Shown here piece after piece: positions 41,047 through 50,806 of a DNA stretch of 64,000 nucleotides; the stretch's first letter is position 1, and the number at the start of each line of letters is the position of its first letter. Below the pieces are notes generated by a model, which ran no database searches, was not told where the DNA came from, and saw only the letters and a list, made by a program, of their open reading frames with translations. The stretch comes from Polaromonas sp. P2-4 (GTDB lineage Bacteria; Pseudomonadota; Gammaproteobacteria; Burkholderiales; Burkholderiaceae_C). The stretch spans positions 3,030,001 to 3,094,000 of the forward strand of contig CP087965.1 of NCBI GenBank assembly GCA_024703855.1. The letters run 5' to 3'. The translations under genes and the position numbers were made by a program.

Positions 41047-41502
41047 ATGAAAGCTTTTACCTGTATCGCTGCCGCAGCCACACTGCTCGCCCTGAGCGCT
41101 CCGGCCGCCGCGCAGTTTGCCAAACCGGAAGATGCCATCAAATACCGCCAGAGCGCGATGTTTATCCAAAGCCAGCATTTTGGCCGCATAAGTGCCATGG
41201 TCTCCGGCAAAGCACCGTTCGATGCCACGGTGGCGGCCGACAACGCCACGATCGTCGCCGACATCTCCAAACTGCCCTGGGCCGGGTTCATGCCGGGCAC
41301 CGACAAAGGCGGCAACACCAAGGCCAAGCCTGAAATCTGGACCGAGCAGGCCAAATTCAAGGAAACCAACGAGAAGCTGATGGCTGAAACCGCCAAGCTG
41401 GCCGCTGCCGCCAAAACCGGCAACCTCGACACCTTGAAAGCCGCTTTCACGGCCACCGCCGACACCTGCAAGTCCTGTCACGACGCTTTCCGCAACAAGT
41501 GA
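41047..41502 (+). CDS. Cytochrome c' (first copy)
   Basis: 151 aa with a signal peptide ending at PAAAQ. Mature start FAKPEDAIKYRQSAMFIQSQHFGRISAM, and a C-terminal heme site CKSCHDAFR, the cytochrome c' hallmark of a CxxCH near the C-terminus. Periplasmic four-helix protein that binds NO or CO at a five-coordinate heme; roles in NO tolerance and electron transfer. Tandem with a second copy at 41719, about 65 per cent alike by eye. Confidence 0.92.
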   Translation: MKAFTCIAAAATLLALSAPAAAQFAKPEDAIKYRQSAMFIQSQHFGRISAMVSGKAPFDATVAADNATIVADISKLPWAGFMPGTDKGGNTKAKPEIWTEQAKFKETNEKLMAETAKLAAAAKTGNLDTLKAAFTATADTCKSCHDAFRNK

Positions 41503-41613
41503 TCCTGGCTTGCGGCGGTGACAGCGGGATTTGCCTGAAATAACAGGCCCTGACCCGTGGGCGTGAGGACTCGGGGGTGCCGGTTCGCCCGGTGTGGCTT
41601 TCCCAAGGCGCCG

Positions 41614-41630
41614 AAGTTCCTGTGGAACTT
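41614..41630. promoter_or_regulatory. Palindrome upstream of the second cytochrome c' gene
   Basis: AAGTTCC-TGT-GGAACTT ends 88 nt before the ATG at 41719, the same distance as the matching dyad of the first copy. A perfect 26-bp palindrome centred at 41669/41670 (arms starting TTGGCGGCTTATC) follows it in the leader. Confidence 0.65.
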
Positions 41631-41718
41631 ATCGGGCCTCGCTAAACTCCAGCAGTTTGGCGGCTTATCGATAAGCCGCCAATCACCCCTGACAGTCAAA
41701 AAAACCACGAGGAAAACA

Positions 41719-42171
41719 ATGAAAATTTTCGCCTGCGCCGCCGTAGCCGCCAGCCTGCTCACCCTGGCCGCACCGGCCTCTGCCCAGTTTGCCAAGCCTG
41801 AAGATGCCATCAAGTACCGCAAGAACGCGCTGTTCGTGATGCAGCAAAACTTTGGGCGCGTCTCCAGCATGGCCAGTGGCCGCACGCCTTTTGATGCCAA
41901 AGTGGCGGCCGAGAGCGCTGAAACGGCCGCCTATATGTCAAAACTGCCATGGGCCGGCTTTATGGCCGATACGGACAAGGGCGAAACCAGGGCCAAGCCG
42001 GAAATCTGGAAGGAGCCGGTCAAGTTCAAGGAAGCCTCGGATAAAACGCAGGCCGAGATGAGCAAGCTGGCGGCCGCCAGCAAGACCGGCAATATTGACC
42101 AGATCAAAACCGCCGTGGCTGCCGTCGGTGGCTCCTGCAAAGCCTGCCACGACGCTTTCCGCAAGGAGTGA
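41719..42171 (+). CDS. Cytochrome c' (second copy)
   Basis: Start ATG 41719 after GAGGAAAAC. 150 aa, signal peptide MKIFACAAVAASLLTLAAPASAQ, mature FAKPEDAIKYRKNALFVMQQNFGRVSSM, C-terminal heme motif CKACHDAFRKE. It is clearly a tandem duplicate of the gene at 41047, including its regulatory palindrome, so both copies should respond to the same signal. Followed by a strong bidirectional terminator. Confidence 0.92.
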   Translation: MKIFACAAVAASLLTLAAPASAQFAKPEDAIKYRKNALFVMQQNFGRVSSMASGRTPFDAKVAAESAETAAYMSKLPWAGFMADTDKGETRAKPEIWKEPVKFKEASDKTQAEMSKLAAASKTGNIDQIKTAVAAVGGSCKACHDAFRKE

Positions 42172-42235
42172 GTTGAGCTTGAAGGCTGGCCCCTGCCGGG
42201 TCAGCTTTTCCTGTGAAGGCCTGCTTCACCAGGAC

Positions 42236-42278
42236 AAAAACAAAGGCCAATCTCGCGCTGAGATTGGCCTTTGTTTTT
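42236..42278. terminator. Bidirectional terminator between cytochrome c' and tlpA-like genes
   Basis: A perfect 19-bp stem: the left arm starts AAAAACAAAGGCC at 42236, the loop is GCGCT, and the right arm ends GGCCTTTGTTTTT at 42278. Runs of A and T on both sides serve both converging genes. Confidence 0.9.
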
Positions 42279-42305
42279 GGCGCCGGAACTTTGGCCTGGC
42301 CGTAC

Positions 42306-42821
42306 TCAGGTCTCAGCCAGCAGCTTTTCAATCAACTGGTGCAGCGCCGCAAAATCCGGCTCGCCCACATACTGTTTGACGATTTCGCCGCGCTTGTTCA
42401 CCAGGTAAGTGGTAGGCGTGAGCTTCACGTCGCCCCAGGCCTTGGCCACCGCACCGGTGTTGTCGATCGCCACCTTGAAGGGGAGCTTGCGTGTTTCGGT
42501 GTAATTGACGACGTAGCTGGGCGGGTCGTAGCTCATGGCCACGGCCAGCGTGTCGTAACCGCGCTCTTTGTACTTGTTGTAGGTCGAGACGATCTTGGGC
42601 ATCTCTGCCACGCAGGTCACGCAACTGGTCGCCCAGAAGTTCACCAGGGTGACCTTGCCTTTCAGGTCGGCCGTAGTCTTTTTACTGCCATCGAGCAACA
42701 CAAAAGTCGATTCCGGCGCAGCCTGCGCGCCGCTGCAACCGGGCAGGCTCACCAGGCCGGCGACCACCAGCGCGCCCGCCAGGGCCATGCGGCATACTGG
42801 CAAGACAGAAATTCGTTTCAT
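42306..42821 (-). CDS. TlpA-like thiol-disulfide protein (lipoprotein)
   Basis: Start at ATG 42821 (MKRISVLPVCRMALAGALVVAGLVSLPGCSG), giving a lipobox LPGC near residue 29. 171 aa. Thioredoxin-like fold with LKGKVTLVNFWATSCVTCVAEMPKI; the redox motif is CVTC. KLTPTTYLVNKRGEIVKQYVG is the cis-Pro region. Probably reduces periplasmic disulfides, for example of apocytochrome c, which fits the neighbouring c-type cytochromes. Confidence 0.85.
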   Translation of the reverse strand: MKRISVLPVCRMALAGALVVAGLVSLPGCSGAQAAPESTFVLLDGSKKTTADLKGKVTLVNFWATSCVTCVAEMPKIVSTYNKYKERGYDTLAVAMSYDPPSYVVNYTETRKLPFKVAIDNTGAVAKAWGDVKLTPTTYLVNKRGEIVKQYVGEPDFAALHQLIEKLLAET

Positions 42822-42837
42822 CGGGAAGGGCCTCATC

Positions 42838-43551
42838 ATGCAACGTCGCAATTTTAACCAGGCCGGCGTCAGCGCGCTGGGCGCACTGATACTGGCCACT
42901 TACCAGCAAGCCCATGCGCTTTCTCTGGGCGACCTGAGCAGTATTAGCAATGCCGAAGCCAGCAGCGGCCTGAAAACCGCCCTGGAAAAGGGCGCTCTGG
43001 CGGCCGTGGCCTTGCTCGGCAAAACTGATGGATTCCTCGGCAACCCAAAAGTTCGCATTCCTTTGCCGGGTTACCTCGAAGACGCGTCGAAACTGCTGAA
43101 AAACTTCGGTCAGGGCAAACGCATTGACGAGCTGGTCACCGCCATCAACCGCGCAGCCGAAGCGGCCGTGCCCATGGGCAAGGACTTGCTGGTCAGCGCG
43201 GTCCGGTCCATGAACGTCAACGACGCCAAAAACATCCTGACCGGTGGCGAAACCTCGGTCACCAACTTCTTTGCCGAAAAAACCCGCGCTCCGTTGGGCG
43301 TGAAGTTCTTGCCGGTGGTCACCAAAGCCACTGAAAAGGTGGGCCTGGCCAACAAGTACAACGAATTCGCCGGCAAGGCCGCAGGTTTTGGCCTGGTCAA
43401 AAAAGAAGACGCCAATATTCAGCAATATGTCACCGGCAAGGCGCTGGACGGCCTGTACCTGGTCATTGGCGAAGAAGAAAAGAAAATTCGACAAGACCCG
43501 GTGGGCTCGGGGAGCGCGATTCTCAAGAAGGTGTTTGGGGCGATGAAGTAG
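42838..43551 (+). CDS. DUF4197 family protein
   Basis: Start ATG 42838 (MQRRNFNQAGVSALGALILATYQQAHALS), divergent from the TlpA-like gene with a 16-nt gap. 237 aa, exported by an RR-containing signal. Family-type segments: SSGLKTALEKGALAAVALLGKTDGFLGNPKVRIPLPG and NKYNEFAGKAAGFGLVKKEDANIQQYVTGKALDGLYLVIGEEEKKIR. Function unknown. Its last about 110 nt recur at 47290-47390 beyond the bkd genes. Confidence 0.82.
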   Translation: MQRRNFNQAGVSALGALILATYQQAHALSLGDLSSISNAEASSGLKTALEKGALAAVALLGKTDGFLGNPKVRIPLPGYLEDASKLLKNFGQGKRIDELVTAINRAAEAAVPMGKDLLVSAVRSMNVNDAKNILTGGETSVTNFFAEKTRAPLGVKFLPVVTKATEKVGLANKYNEFAGKAAGFGLVKKEDANIQQYVTGKALDGLYLVIGEEEKKIRQDPVGSGSAILKKVFGAMK

Positions 43552-44966
<1,415 letters not shown>

Positions 44967-45020
44967 GATGAACAGCCCCCACGCGCACCTTCGCTCGCTG
45001 CACCCCGAGGAGGCCTGACC

Positions 45021-46031
45021 GTGCAAATGACCATGATCCAGGCGCTGCGCTCGGCGATGGACGTGATGCTAGCGCGCGACGACAACGTGGTGATCTTCGG
45101 CCAGGATGTAGGCTATTTCGGCGGCGTGTTCCGCTGCACCGATGGCCTGCAGGCCAAGTACGGCCGCTCGCGCGTGTTCGACGCCCCGATCTCCGAGGGC
45201 GGTATCGTCGGCGCGGCTGTTGGCATGGCCGCCTACGGCTTGCGCCCGGTGGTCGAGATCCAGTTCGCCGACTACTTCTATCCCGCCTCCGATCAGATCG
45301 TCTCCGAAGCGGCGCGGCTGCGCTACCGCTCGGCCGGCGACTTCACGGCGCCTATCACCATCCGCATGCCCTGCGGCGGCGGTATCTTCGGTGGGCAGAC
45401 GCACAGCCAGAGCCCGGAGGCCCTGTTCACCCATGTCTGCGGGCTACGCACGGTGATGCCATCCAACCCCTACGACGCCAAGGGCTTGCTGATCGCCTGC
45501 ATAGAGAACGACGACCCGGTGATTTTTCTCGAACCCAAGCGCCTGTACAACGGCCCGTTCGACGGCCACCACGACAAGCCGGCGGTGCCCTGGTCCGGTC
45601 ACCCGCTGGGCGAGGTGCCCGAGGGCTACTACACCGTGCCGCTGGAGTCGGCCGCGGTGTTTCGCCCCGGCGCCGAGCTGACGGTGCTGACTTACGGCAC
45701 CATGGTCTTCGTGTCGGAGGCGGCGGCTGCCGAGACCGGCATCGACGCTGAGATCATCGACCTGCGCAGCCTCTGGCCGATGGACCTGCAGACCGTGGTG
45801 ACTTCGGTGAAGAAAACTGGCCGCTGCGTGGTGGTGCACGAGGCCACGCGCACCAGCGGCTTTGGCGCCGAGCTGGCGGCGCTGGTGCAGGAGCATTGCT
45901 TCTATCACCTTGAAGTGCCGATTGAACGCGTGACCGGCTGGGACACACCCTACCCGCATGCGCAGGAGTGGGCTTACTTTCCGGACCCGGCGCGTGTGGG
46001 CGCTGCGTTCAAACGGGCGATGGAGAAATGA
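45021..46031 (+). CDS. bkdA2: Branched-chain 2-oxoacid dehydrogenase E1 beta subunit
   Basis: 336 aa, one frame, from GTG 45021 after GAGGAGG; the ATG two codons later is also possible. TMIQALRSAMDVMLARDDNVVIFGQDVGYFGGVFRCTDGLQAKYG and FDAPISEGGIVGAAVGMA are diagnostic. The C-terminal transketolase-like domain ends WAYFPDPARVGAAFKRAMEK. Forms the alpha2beta2 E1 with the upstream gene. Confidence 0.93.
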   Translation: MQMTMIQALRSAMDVMLARDDNVVIFGQDVGYFGGVFRCTDGLQAKYGRSRVFDAPISEGGIVGAAVGMAAYGLRPVVEIQFADYFYPASDQIVSEAARLRYRSAGDFTAPITIRMPCGGGIFGGQTHSQSPEALFTHVCGLRTVMPSNPYDAKGLLIACIENDDPVIFLEPKRLYNGPFDGHHDKPAVPWSGHPLGEVPEGYYTVPLESAAVFRPGAELTVLTYGTMVFVSEAAAAETGIDAEIIDLRSLWPMDLQTVVTSVKKTGRCVVVHEATRTSGFGAELAALVQEHCFYHLEVPIERVTGWDTPYPHAQEWAYFPDPARVGAAFKRAMEK

Positions 46032-46032
46032 C

Positions 46033-47266
46033 ATGGGCATTCATGTAATCAAGATGCCCGACCTCGGCGAAGGCATTGCCGAGGTTGAACTGGTGGCTTG
46101 GCATGTGTTGCCCGGCGACCGCGTGGTCGAGGACCAGGCGCTGGCCGACGTGATGACCGACAAGGCGACTGTCGAGATCCCATCGCCCGTGGTCGGCACG
46201 GTGCTGGCCCTCGGCGGCGAGGTCGGCCAGGTGCTGGCGGTGGGGGCGGAGCTGATCCGTATTGAAGTGGCGGCGCAAGAGGCTGTTTCTCCCTCCCCTT
46301 CCGGGGGAGGGCCGGGGTGGGGGCAGCCGCCGCAAGCAGCGCAAGCGACGCAGGCGGGCCAGCCCCCATCCCAACCTTCCCCCAGAGAGGGAAGGAGCGA
46401 ACGGCCCATCGCCTCGCCCGCCGTGCGCCGACGCGCCTGGGAACTCGGCATCGACTTGCAGCAGGTCGCCGCCAGCGGTGCGGGTGGTCGCATCATGCAG
46501 GCGGACCTCGACGCCCATGTTGCGGCGCATGGGGTGGGCATGCCGGCCAGCGTGCGCCCTGCGCAGCAGCGACGACGAAGAACGGATACCGATAATCGGC
46601 CTGCGCCGCCGCATCGCCCAGAAGATGCAGGAGTCCAAGCGCCGCATCCCGCACTTCACCTATGTCGAGGAAGTCGATGTCACCGAGCTGGAGGCGCTGC
46701 GTGCGCGGCTCAACGCGAAGTGGGGGGCGCGCAACGCGGCCACCTGACGCTGCTGCCCCTGCTGGTGCGGGCCGTGGTGCTGGCCGTGCGCGAGTTTCCG
46801 CAGATCAACGCGTTTTGACGACGAGGCCGGCGTGGTCACGCGCCATGGCGCGGTGCACCTCGGCATCGCCACCCAGACCGAGGGCGGCCTTATGGTGCCG
46901 GTGCTGCGCCATGCCGAGGCTAAAGACCTGTGGGCCAGCGCGGCGGAACTGGCGCGCCTGGCTCAAGCCGCGCGCACCGGCAAGGCCACGCGCGACGAAC
47001 TCACCGGCTCGACCCTGACCATCACCAGCCTCGGTGCCTTGGGCGGAATCGTCTCGACGCCGGTGATCAACCATCCCGAAGTCGCCATCGTCGGCGTCAA
47101 CCGCATCGTGGAACGGCCGGTGCTGCAGGGCGGTGTGGTGGTGGCGCGGCAGATGATGAACCTGTCGTCCTCGTTCGACCATCGTGTGGTCGACGGCCTG
47201 GATGCGGCCCAGTTCGTACGGGCCTTGCGCTTACCTCGAGACCCCGGTCACGCTGTTCGTGGAGTA
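46033..47266 (+). CDS. bkdB: Branched-chain 2-oxoacid dehydrogenase E2 (dihydrolipoyl acyltransferase), about four frameshifts
   Basis: ATG 46033 gives MGIHVIKMPDLGEGIAEVELVAWHV. The lipoyl Lys is in MTDKATVEIPSPV. Then come a linker made of repeat sequence, the subunit-binding domain (ASPAVRRRAWELGIDLQQVAASGAGGRIMQADLDAH), and the catalytic domain with KMQESKRRIPHFTYVEEVDV and FDHRVVDG. Breaks near 46568, 46725, 46815 and 47230; the true end ETPVTLFVE stops at 47264-47266. No E3 gene follows, although lpdV normally does. Confidence 0.9.
46289..46397. repeat. REP pair inserted in frame in the E2 linker
   Basis: Left arm 46289-46324 (CTCCCTCCCCTTCCGGGGGA onward) and right arm 46362-46397 (ending CCCCCAGAGAGGGAAGGAG) are imperfect inverted copies of about 36 bp. 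They resemble the intergenic pair at 53335-53453. Here they are translated as a Ser/Pro/Gly-rich linker. Confidence 0.7.
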
Positions 47267-47274
47267 GGGCTCAT

Positions 47275-47511
47275 GGGCAGGTCGCTCAATGGCCTGTACC
47301 TGGTCATTGGCGAAGAAGAAAAGAAAATCCGGCAGGACTCGGTCGCCACCGGCAGCCGGGCAGCAAAAGGTGTTTGGGGTGCTGTAGTAGGGTGGTTTGC
47401 AGTCAGGGACTGGTCAAATCGGCCTCTAGCCCATGCGGAGTATGCGCAATCAGCTATCAAAAAGAGAGCGAATATCGAGCGGAACTGGGCATTAAAGCCT
47501 GACACTGATGC
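47275..47511 (+). repeat. Right direct repeat of the bkd cassette: DUF4197 3'-end remnant plus dispersed repeat
   Basis: 47290-47327 is identical to 43449-43486 and encodes the DUF4197 tail NGLYLVIGEEEKKIRQ. Similarity continues, with mismatches, through the stop region and a dispersed repeat (GGCCTCTAGCCCATGCGG ... AGCTATCAAAAAGAGAGCG, 47424-47470). It is a fragment of a second DUF4197 locus, not a gene. Confidence 0.75.
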
Positions 47512-47658
47512 TCAGGCCTTGGTCTGCGCGACGATGACGTTCTCGCCGTTGAAAGTCGCTGCCGATGACCCGTAAAGTTTGTAGCCCAGCGCGATGGCCT
47601 CAATCACCCTGCAGCAGAACGTCGGGTCCCGTGAGGGGTCCAGCGCCTTGTTAGCCAT
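47512..47658 (-). CDS. Small DUF1737-like protein
   Basis: 48 aa from ATG 47658: MANKALDPSRDPTFCCRVIEA then IALGYKLYGSSAATFNGENVIVAQTKA. The pattern of F-C-H/C-V-x-A-x-x-x-G-x-x-L-x-GS followed by a Q-A tail resembles small DUF1737 proteins of unknown function. Its start overlaps the end of the next upstream gene. Short length keeps confidence modest; conserved-looking composition and the remnant of its end at 43672-43690 support a real gene. Confidence 0.5.
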   Translation of the reverse strand: MANKALDPSRDPTFCCRVIEAIALGYKLYGSSAATFNGENVIVAQTKA

Positions 47659-48325
47659 CGGATGATATGTGGGCGCCGGGGCCGTGACCACCGCCAAGCA
47701 TCATGATACCAATCAGCAGGACTAGGACGACGACGATGACCCCAAACACCTTCACCCAGCGTGGCGTGCTGGTGGTCGATCCGAAGAAGCAGGGCCCCAC
47801 CCCAGTGTCGCCCTGCTCGCGCTGCTTACGCATCCCGTACCGAGTCATGCCGCGCGGCTTGTACACCGCTAGCGCAACCGCCGCGAGCAAGACCAATAGA
47901 CCACCTCCGGCGTGAACCAGGAGGGAGGTTCGCAGCCCAATGAGATCGGCGCTGGAAAATGTCGTCTCTGCCGCCACGTCCGCCAGGTAACTGATCGGCC
48001 CCAACTTCAGCAACAAGACAATCGTGGCAACGGCCGTTAGCAGAAGTTTGAAAATGATCCAATAGTGCCGAAACAAGCCCCACGCAGTACCCAGTGCCTG
48101 GACAAGCCCGGTTGTCAGTGAGGCGAGACTCAGCGGCAGGATCACGAACCAGGCGGTTAAACCCATCGCGAGAGATGCCGCACGCACCATCTGCTCGTCC
48201 TGGCTAATCAAACTGGCGAGGGCGTGAGCCAGAAAAACAGCAAGCGCGCCAAGCCAACCAACCGAGGTAGTGACATGGGCGGCGAGCGCGAGCTTGCGAA
48301 GAGGCGGTGTCATGGTCATAGCCAA
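47651..48325 (-). CDS. Integral membrane protein, CopD/DUF2269-like
   Basis: 224 aa with about five membrane segments: MTPPLRKLALAAHVTTSVGWLGALAVFLAHAL, then WFVILPLSLASLTTGLVQALGTAWGLFRHYWIIFKLLLTAVATIVLLL, a soluble stretch, and a C-terminal segment VKVFGVIVVVLVLLIGIMMLGGG with a His/Gly tail. The H-V-T-x-S-V-G-W-L-G start is seen in small membrane proteins related to CopD/DUF2269. Function unknown. It lies just downstream of the cupin gene on the same strand. Confidence 0.7.
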   Translation of the reverse strand: MAMTMTPPLRKLALAAHVTTSVGWLGALAVFLAHALASLISQDEQMVRAASLAMGLTAWFVILPLSLASLTTGLVQALGTAWGLFRHYWIIFKLLLTAVATIVLLLKLGPISYLADVAAETTFSSADLIGLRTSLLVHAGGGLLVLLAAVALAVYKPRGMTRYGMRKQREQGDTGVGPCFFGSTTSTPRWVKVFGVIVVVLVLLIGIMMLGGGHGPGAHISSDG

Positions 48326-48351
48326 TGCTCCTAACCGGGTGATTTTGATGG

Positions 48352-48822
48352 CTATTTCTTCCTCGGGTCATCTGCCGGATTGACGTAGTTAATTCCCCAA
48401 GGCCCCACGCCGTGGACTTGAACAATGGCCTCGTCTTTAGTCCAGGCAAAGTGATTGGTCTTGGGCTGCATGATGGCGACGCCGCCAGCGGATAGTGCCA
48501 TTGTTTTGGATTTGTCCAGTTTGTCCCCGGTTCCCATGTTGAACGTACCGGAGATCACCGTGACATGCTCGATCGCCGGATGCCAATGGGCGGGTATCTG
48601 GTAGTTCGCCGGGAATTTCAAGCGAAAGGTAAACGGGACTGCTTCGCTGAGTGGGCCTTCGAGCAAGGCAAGCTTCGCTCCTGGTGGCAACGAAGGCACA
48701 TCCGTCCATTTCATCTCATCTGGCGCGACCATCGTGTGGGTAGCCGATTGCGCCCAAACTGCGGGCGCTCCCAAGCAGGTAAGAACCAGCGTTGTGGATA
48801 GTGTGGCAAGCGTGCTTCTCAT
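48352..48822 (-). CDS. Periplasmic cupin-domain protein
   Basis: 156 aa with signal peptide MRSTLATLSTTLVLTCLGAPAVWAQ. One cupin barrel: PANYQIPAHWHPAIEHVTVISGTFNMGTG gives the first metal motif (HWH ... E), and KTNHFAWTKDEAIVQVHGVGPW the second (H). Metal-dependent enzyme or sensor of unknown ligand, probably cotranscribed with the following membrane protein. Confidence 0.8.
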   Translation of the reverse strand: MRSTLATLSTTLVLTCLGAPAVWAQSATHTMVAPDEMKWTDVPSLPPGAKLALLEGPLSEAVPFTFRLKFPANYQIPAHWHPAIEHVTVISGTFNMGTGDKLDKSKTMALSAGGVAIMQPKTNHFAWTKDEAIVQVHGVGPWGINYVNPADDPRKK

Positions 48823-49254
48823 GGTGACCTCCTACGAACTGTTTTTGGAGCACGTGAAAGATGGTAGCGAGGGCGTCGGCTCCGTCACGCCCGTCTAACT
48901 TGATATGGACAGATAGACAGCAAAACCGCTGGATAAGATGGCAACCGTTTTATGCGCCAACTCCCAAATTCGTGTGTAAGTACATCACTTAATGCCGCTT
49001 CTGGCAATGAACGAATCTCTCAAAAGGATGAGCAGTTTTGGCAAACACAAGCAAAAGCGACCGATCACATGGCGCGCTGAGGTTGAACAAGCTCAGTCTG
49101 CTTTGCACAACGCATTGAAAAGATAGGTTTTTAGGCTTTGAAGTTTTGCAGCAGGTCACCGCTTTTCATGCGGAGATTACAGGGCGTATTCTCTGCAATA
49201 CGTGCAGTGAATAGGCGCTGCGCAAAGGTCAATGCTGCCGGTTGAGCTGGGAAT
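48823..49254. other. Intergenic region without recognisable genes
   Basis: About 430 nt of AT-richer sequence upstream of the cupin gene and downstream of the degenerate kinase gene. I see no coding pattern or RNA. The cupin promoter should lie at its left end. Confidence 0.5.
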
Positions 49255-49345
49255 ATTGATTAAGTCAGCCTCTAGCCCAAGTGGAACGGGCGCCACCAGC
49301 TATTGAAAAGATAGCGATTTTTTGAGATGCCGGATTCAAGCCGTA
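49255..49345 (+). repeat. Dispersed intergenic repeat, copy downstream of the kinase-receiver gene
   Basis: GCCTCTAGCCCAAGTGG ... AGCTATTGAAAAGATAGCG, then GCCGGATTCAAGCC. It shares the flanks TATTGATTAA and GCCGGATT with the copy near 43575, so the element is about 90-110 nt long. Confidence 0.7.
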
Positions 49346-49382
49346 GCATTTCGGCCCGCCCCGGTTTTTAAAATCGGCAGCG

Positions 49383-50540
49383 CTACAACACCCTCGCCAG
49401 CTCCAGCGTCAGCACTGAAGGCAACTGCGCGCGCAGCACCTCGCGGCTCACACGGGTCATGTTGTCGCCCATCCAGCTGGAGATCTCGAAGGCGTTGGGG
49501 TTGTCCACGATTTCCAGGAAACAGAGATTCGGTTCGATGTTCTTGGCGTCGTTAACCAGCCGGTCAAATTCGTCGTCGTGCAACCGCTCGTCGATGATGA
49601 CCAGGTGCGGCATGTCCAGCTCCATGTAGCACCGCGCCCGCGGCACGGTGGGCACAGAATCCACGGCAATACTGAGCAGGCGGCAGGCCTGCGCCACTTC
49701 GGCGCGCGCCAGCGGCTCGTTGCTGACCAGCAAAATGCGCAGTCCGGCCATCGGCTTGGTGCCATTGTGGAAGGACGAGTCGCCGCTGGCATCAATTTCC
49801 AGTGCGGTCAGTCCTTCCAGTACACGCACGGTGCGGGCAAACTCCAGTTCCAGCCTGGATTCACCATTCGCCGAAACTTTTTGTTCCAGCGTGACGCCCA
49901 TGGTTTGCGCAATGTGGCTGAGCAGGTGCCAGTTGAGCGAGTCAGCCTGAGGCTCCTGGCTGGGCTGCCCTGCCGGTGAAGTTGCCTTGATCACCAGCAT
50001 GCCGTGCTCTGGCCAGTTTTTGATGCTCAGCGAGATCATCAGGCGTTGCCCGTGCGTGCGGCCCCAGCTCAGCGACGCGTCAATCAGGCTGGAGAGCAAA
50101 CCGGGATCCACAATAATCTCCACCGGTTTGATGTTGTGGCGGAACTCTATGCCCTGAGCCTGCAGCGCTGGTGTGAGGTCGCGCAGGGCCTGATGTAACA
50201 ATTCGTCAAGGCGAATGCGTTCGTGGGACTGGCGCAAGCGGCCTTCGGCCAGCCGCCCAATCTGCTGGCTGTGGTGCGCAATCTGGTTGGCGGATTCGAT
50301 CGCGGCGACCAGGTCTTCCATCTGCGTGCGGGAAATCCGGCGGGTCTGGGCGAAGTCCTGCACGATCCCCTGCATTGTGTTGATCGGCGCGGACAGCTCA
50401 GCCCCGATCTGGCTGGCCAGGACGTAGTCCATCATGGGCTGCGACGGGACCTCCGGTGTTGGGTTGGGCGCAGCTTCGGCGACGGTAGGCCGCCTTGTGC
50501 TGACAGGGGCGATGGCGGCGACGCGTGACATGAACTGCAT
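49383..50540 (-). CDS. Degenerate histidine kinase fused to a receiver-like domain
   Basis: ATG 50540 gives MQFMSRVAAIAPVSTRRP, 385 aa. The phosphoacceptor region reads ASQIGAELSAPINTMQGIVQDF, which aligns with SHELRTPL but has Ala at the His position. The ATPase-like part (LLHQALRDLTPALQAQGIEFRHNIKPVEIIVDPGLLSSLIDASLSW) lacks clear N and G boxes. The C-terminal receiver-like domain (GLRILLVSNEPLARAEVAQACRLL, Asp in HLVIIDERLHDD) may keep its acceptor Asp. Probably a signalling scaffold and not an active kinase. Confidence 0.65.
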   Translation of the reverse strand: MQFMSRVAAIAPVSTRRPTVAEAAPNPTPEVPSQPMMDYVLASQIGAELSAPINTMQGIVQDFAQTRRISRTQMEDLVAAIESANQIAHHSQQIGRLAEGRLRQSHERIRLDELLHQALRDLTPALQAQGIEFRHNIKPVEIIVDPGLLSSLIDASLSWGRTHGQRLMISLSIKNWPEHGMLVIKATSPAGQPSQEPQADSLNWHLLSHIAQTMGVTLEQKVSANGESRLELEFARTVRVLEGLTALEIDASGDSSFHNGTKPMAGLRILLVSNEPLARAEVAQACRLLSIAVDSVPTVPRARCYMELDMPHLVIIDERLHDDEFDRLVNDAKNIEPNLCFLEIVDNPNAFEISSWMGDNMTRVSREVLRAQLPSVLTLELARVL

Positions 50541-50610
50541 TTTTTTATCCCTTTCGCTTGTTGCCAAAGGCTGGGTGGTTTGCGGCGTTCTGGTGAGCCG
50601 TACCGAACCT

Positions 50611-50639
50611 GTATGCAAAATTCTTACTATTTGTTGCAA
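50611..50639 (-). promoter_or_regulatory. Candidate promoter for the kinase-receiver gene
   Basis: On the minus strand TTGCAA (50639-50634), a 17-nt spacer and GCATAC (50616-50611), about 70 nt before the ATG. The rest of 50541-50806 shows no gene. Confidence 0.4.
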
Positions 50640-50806
50640 TTCCACCATGCGTTGCGGTGGTTGACAACTTTTTCGTATGAGAGGCTGCTTGTAACCGTGC
50701 GGTAATCCCGTTCTGCGTGGATTTGAGCGACTGGGACCGCCTTGTCGCCGGGCCAGACGAAGGCGGGGGCGGTTTTTAGCCGCCAAACAAGGAACTTGGA
50801 GTGGCT

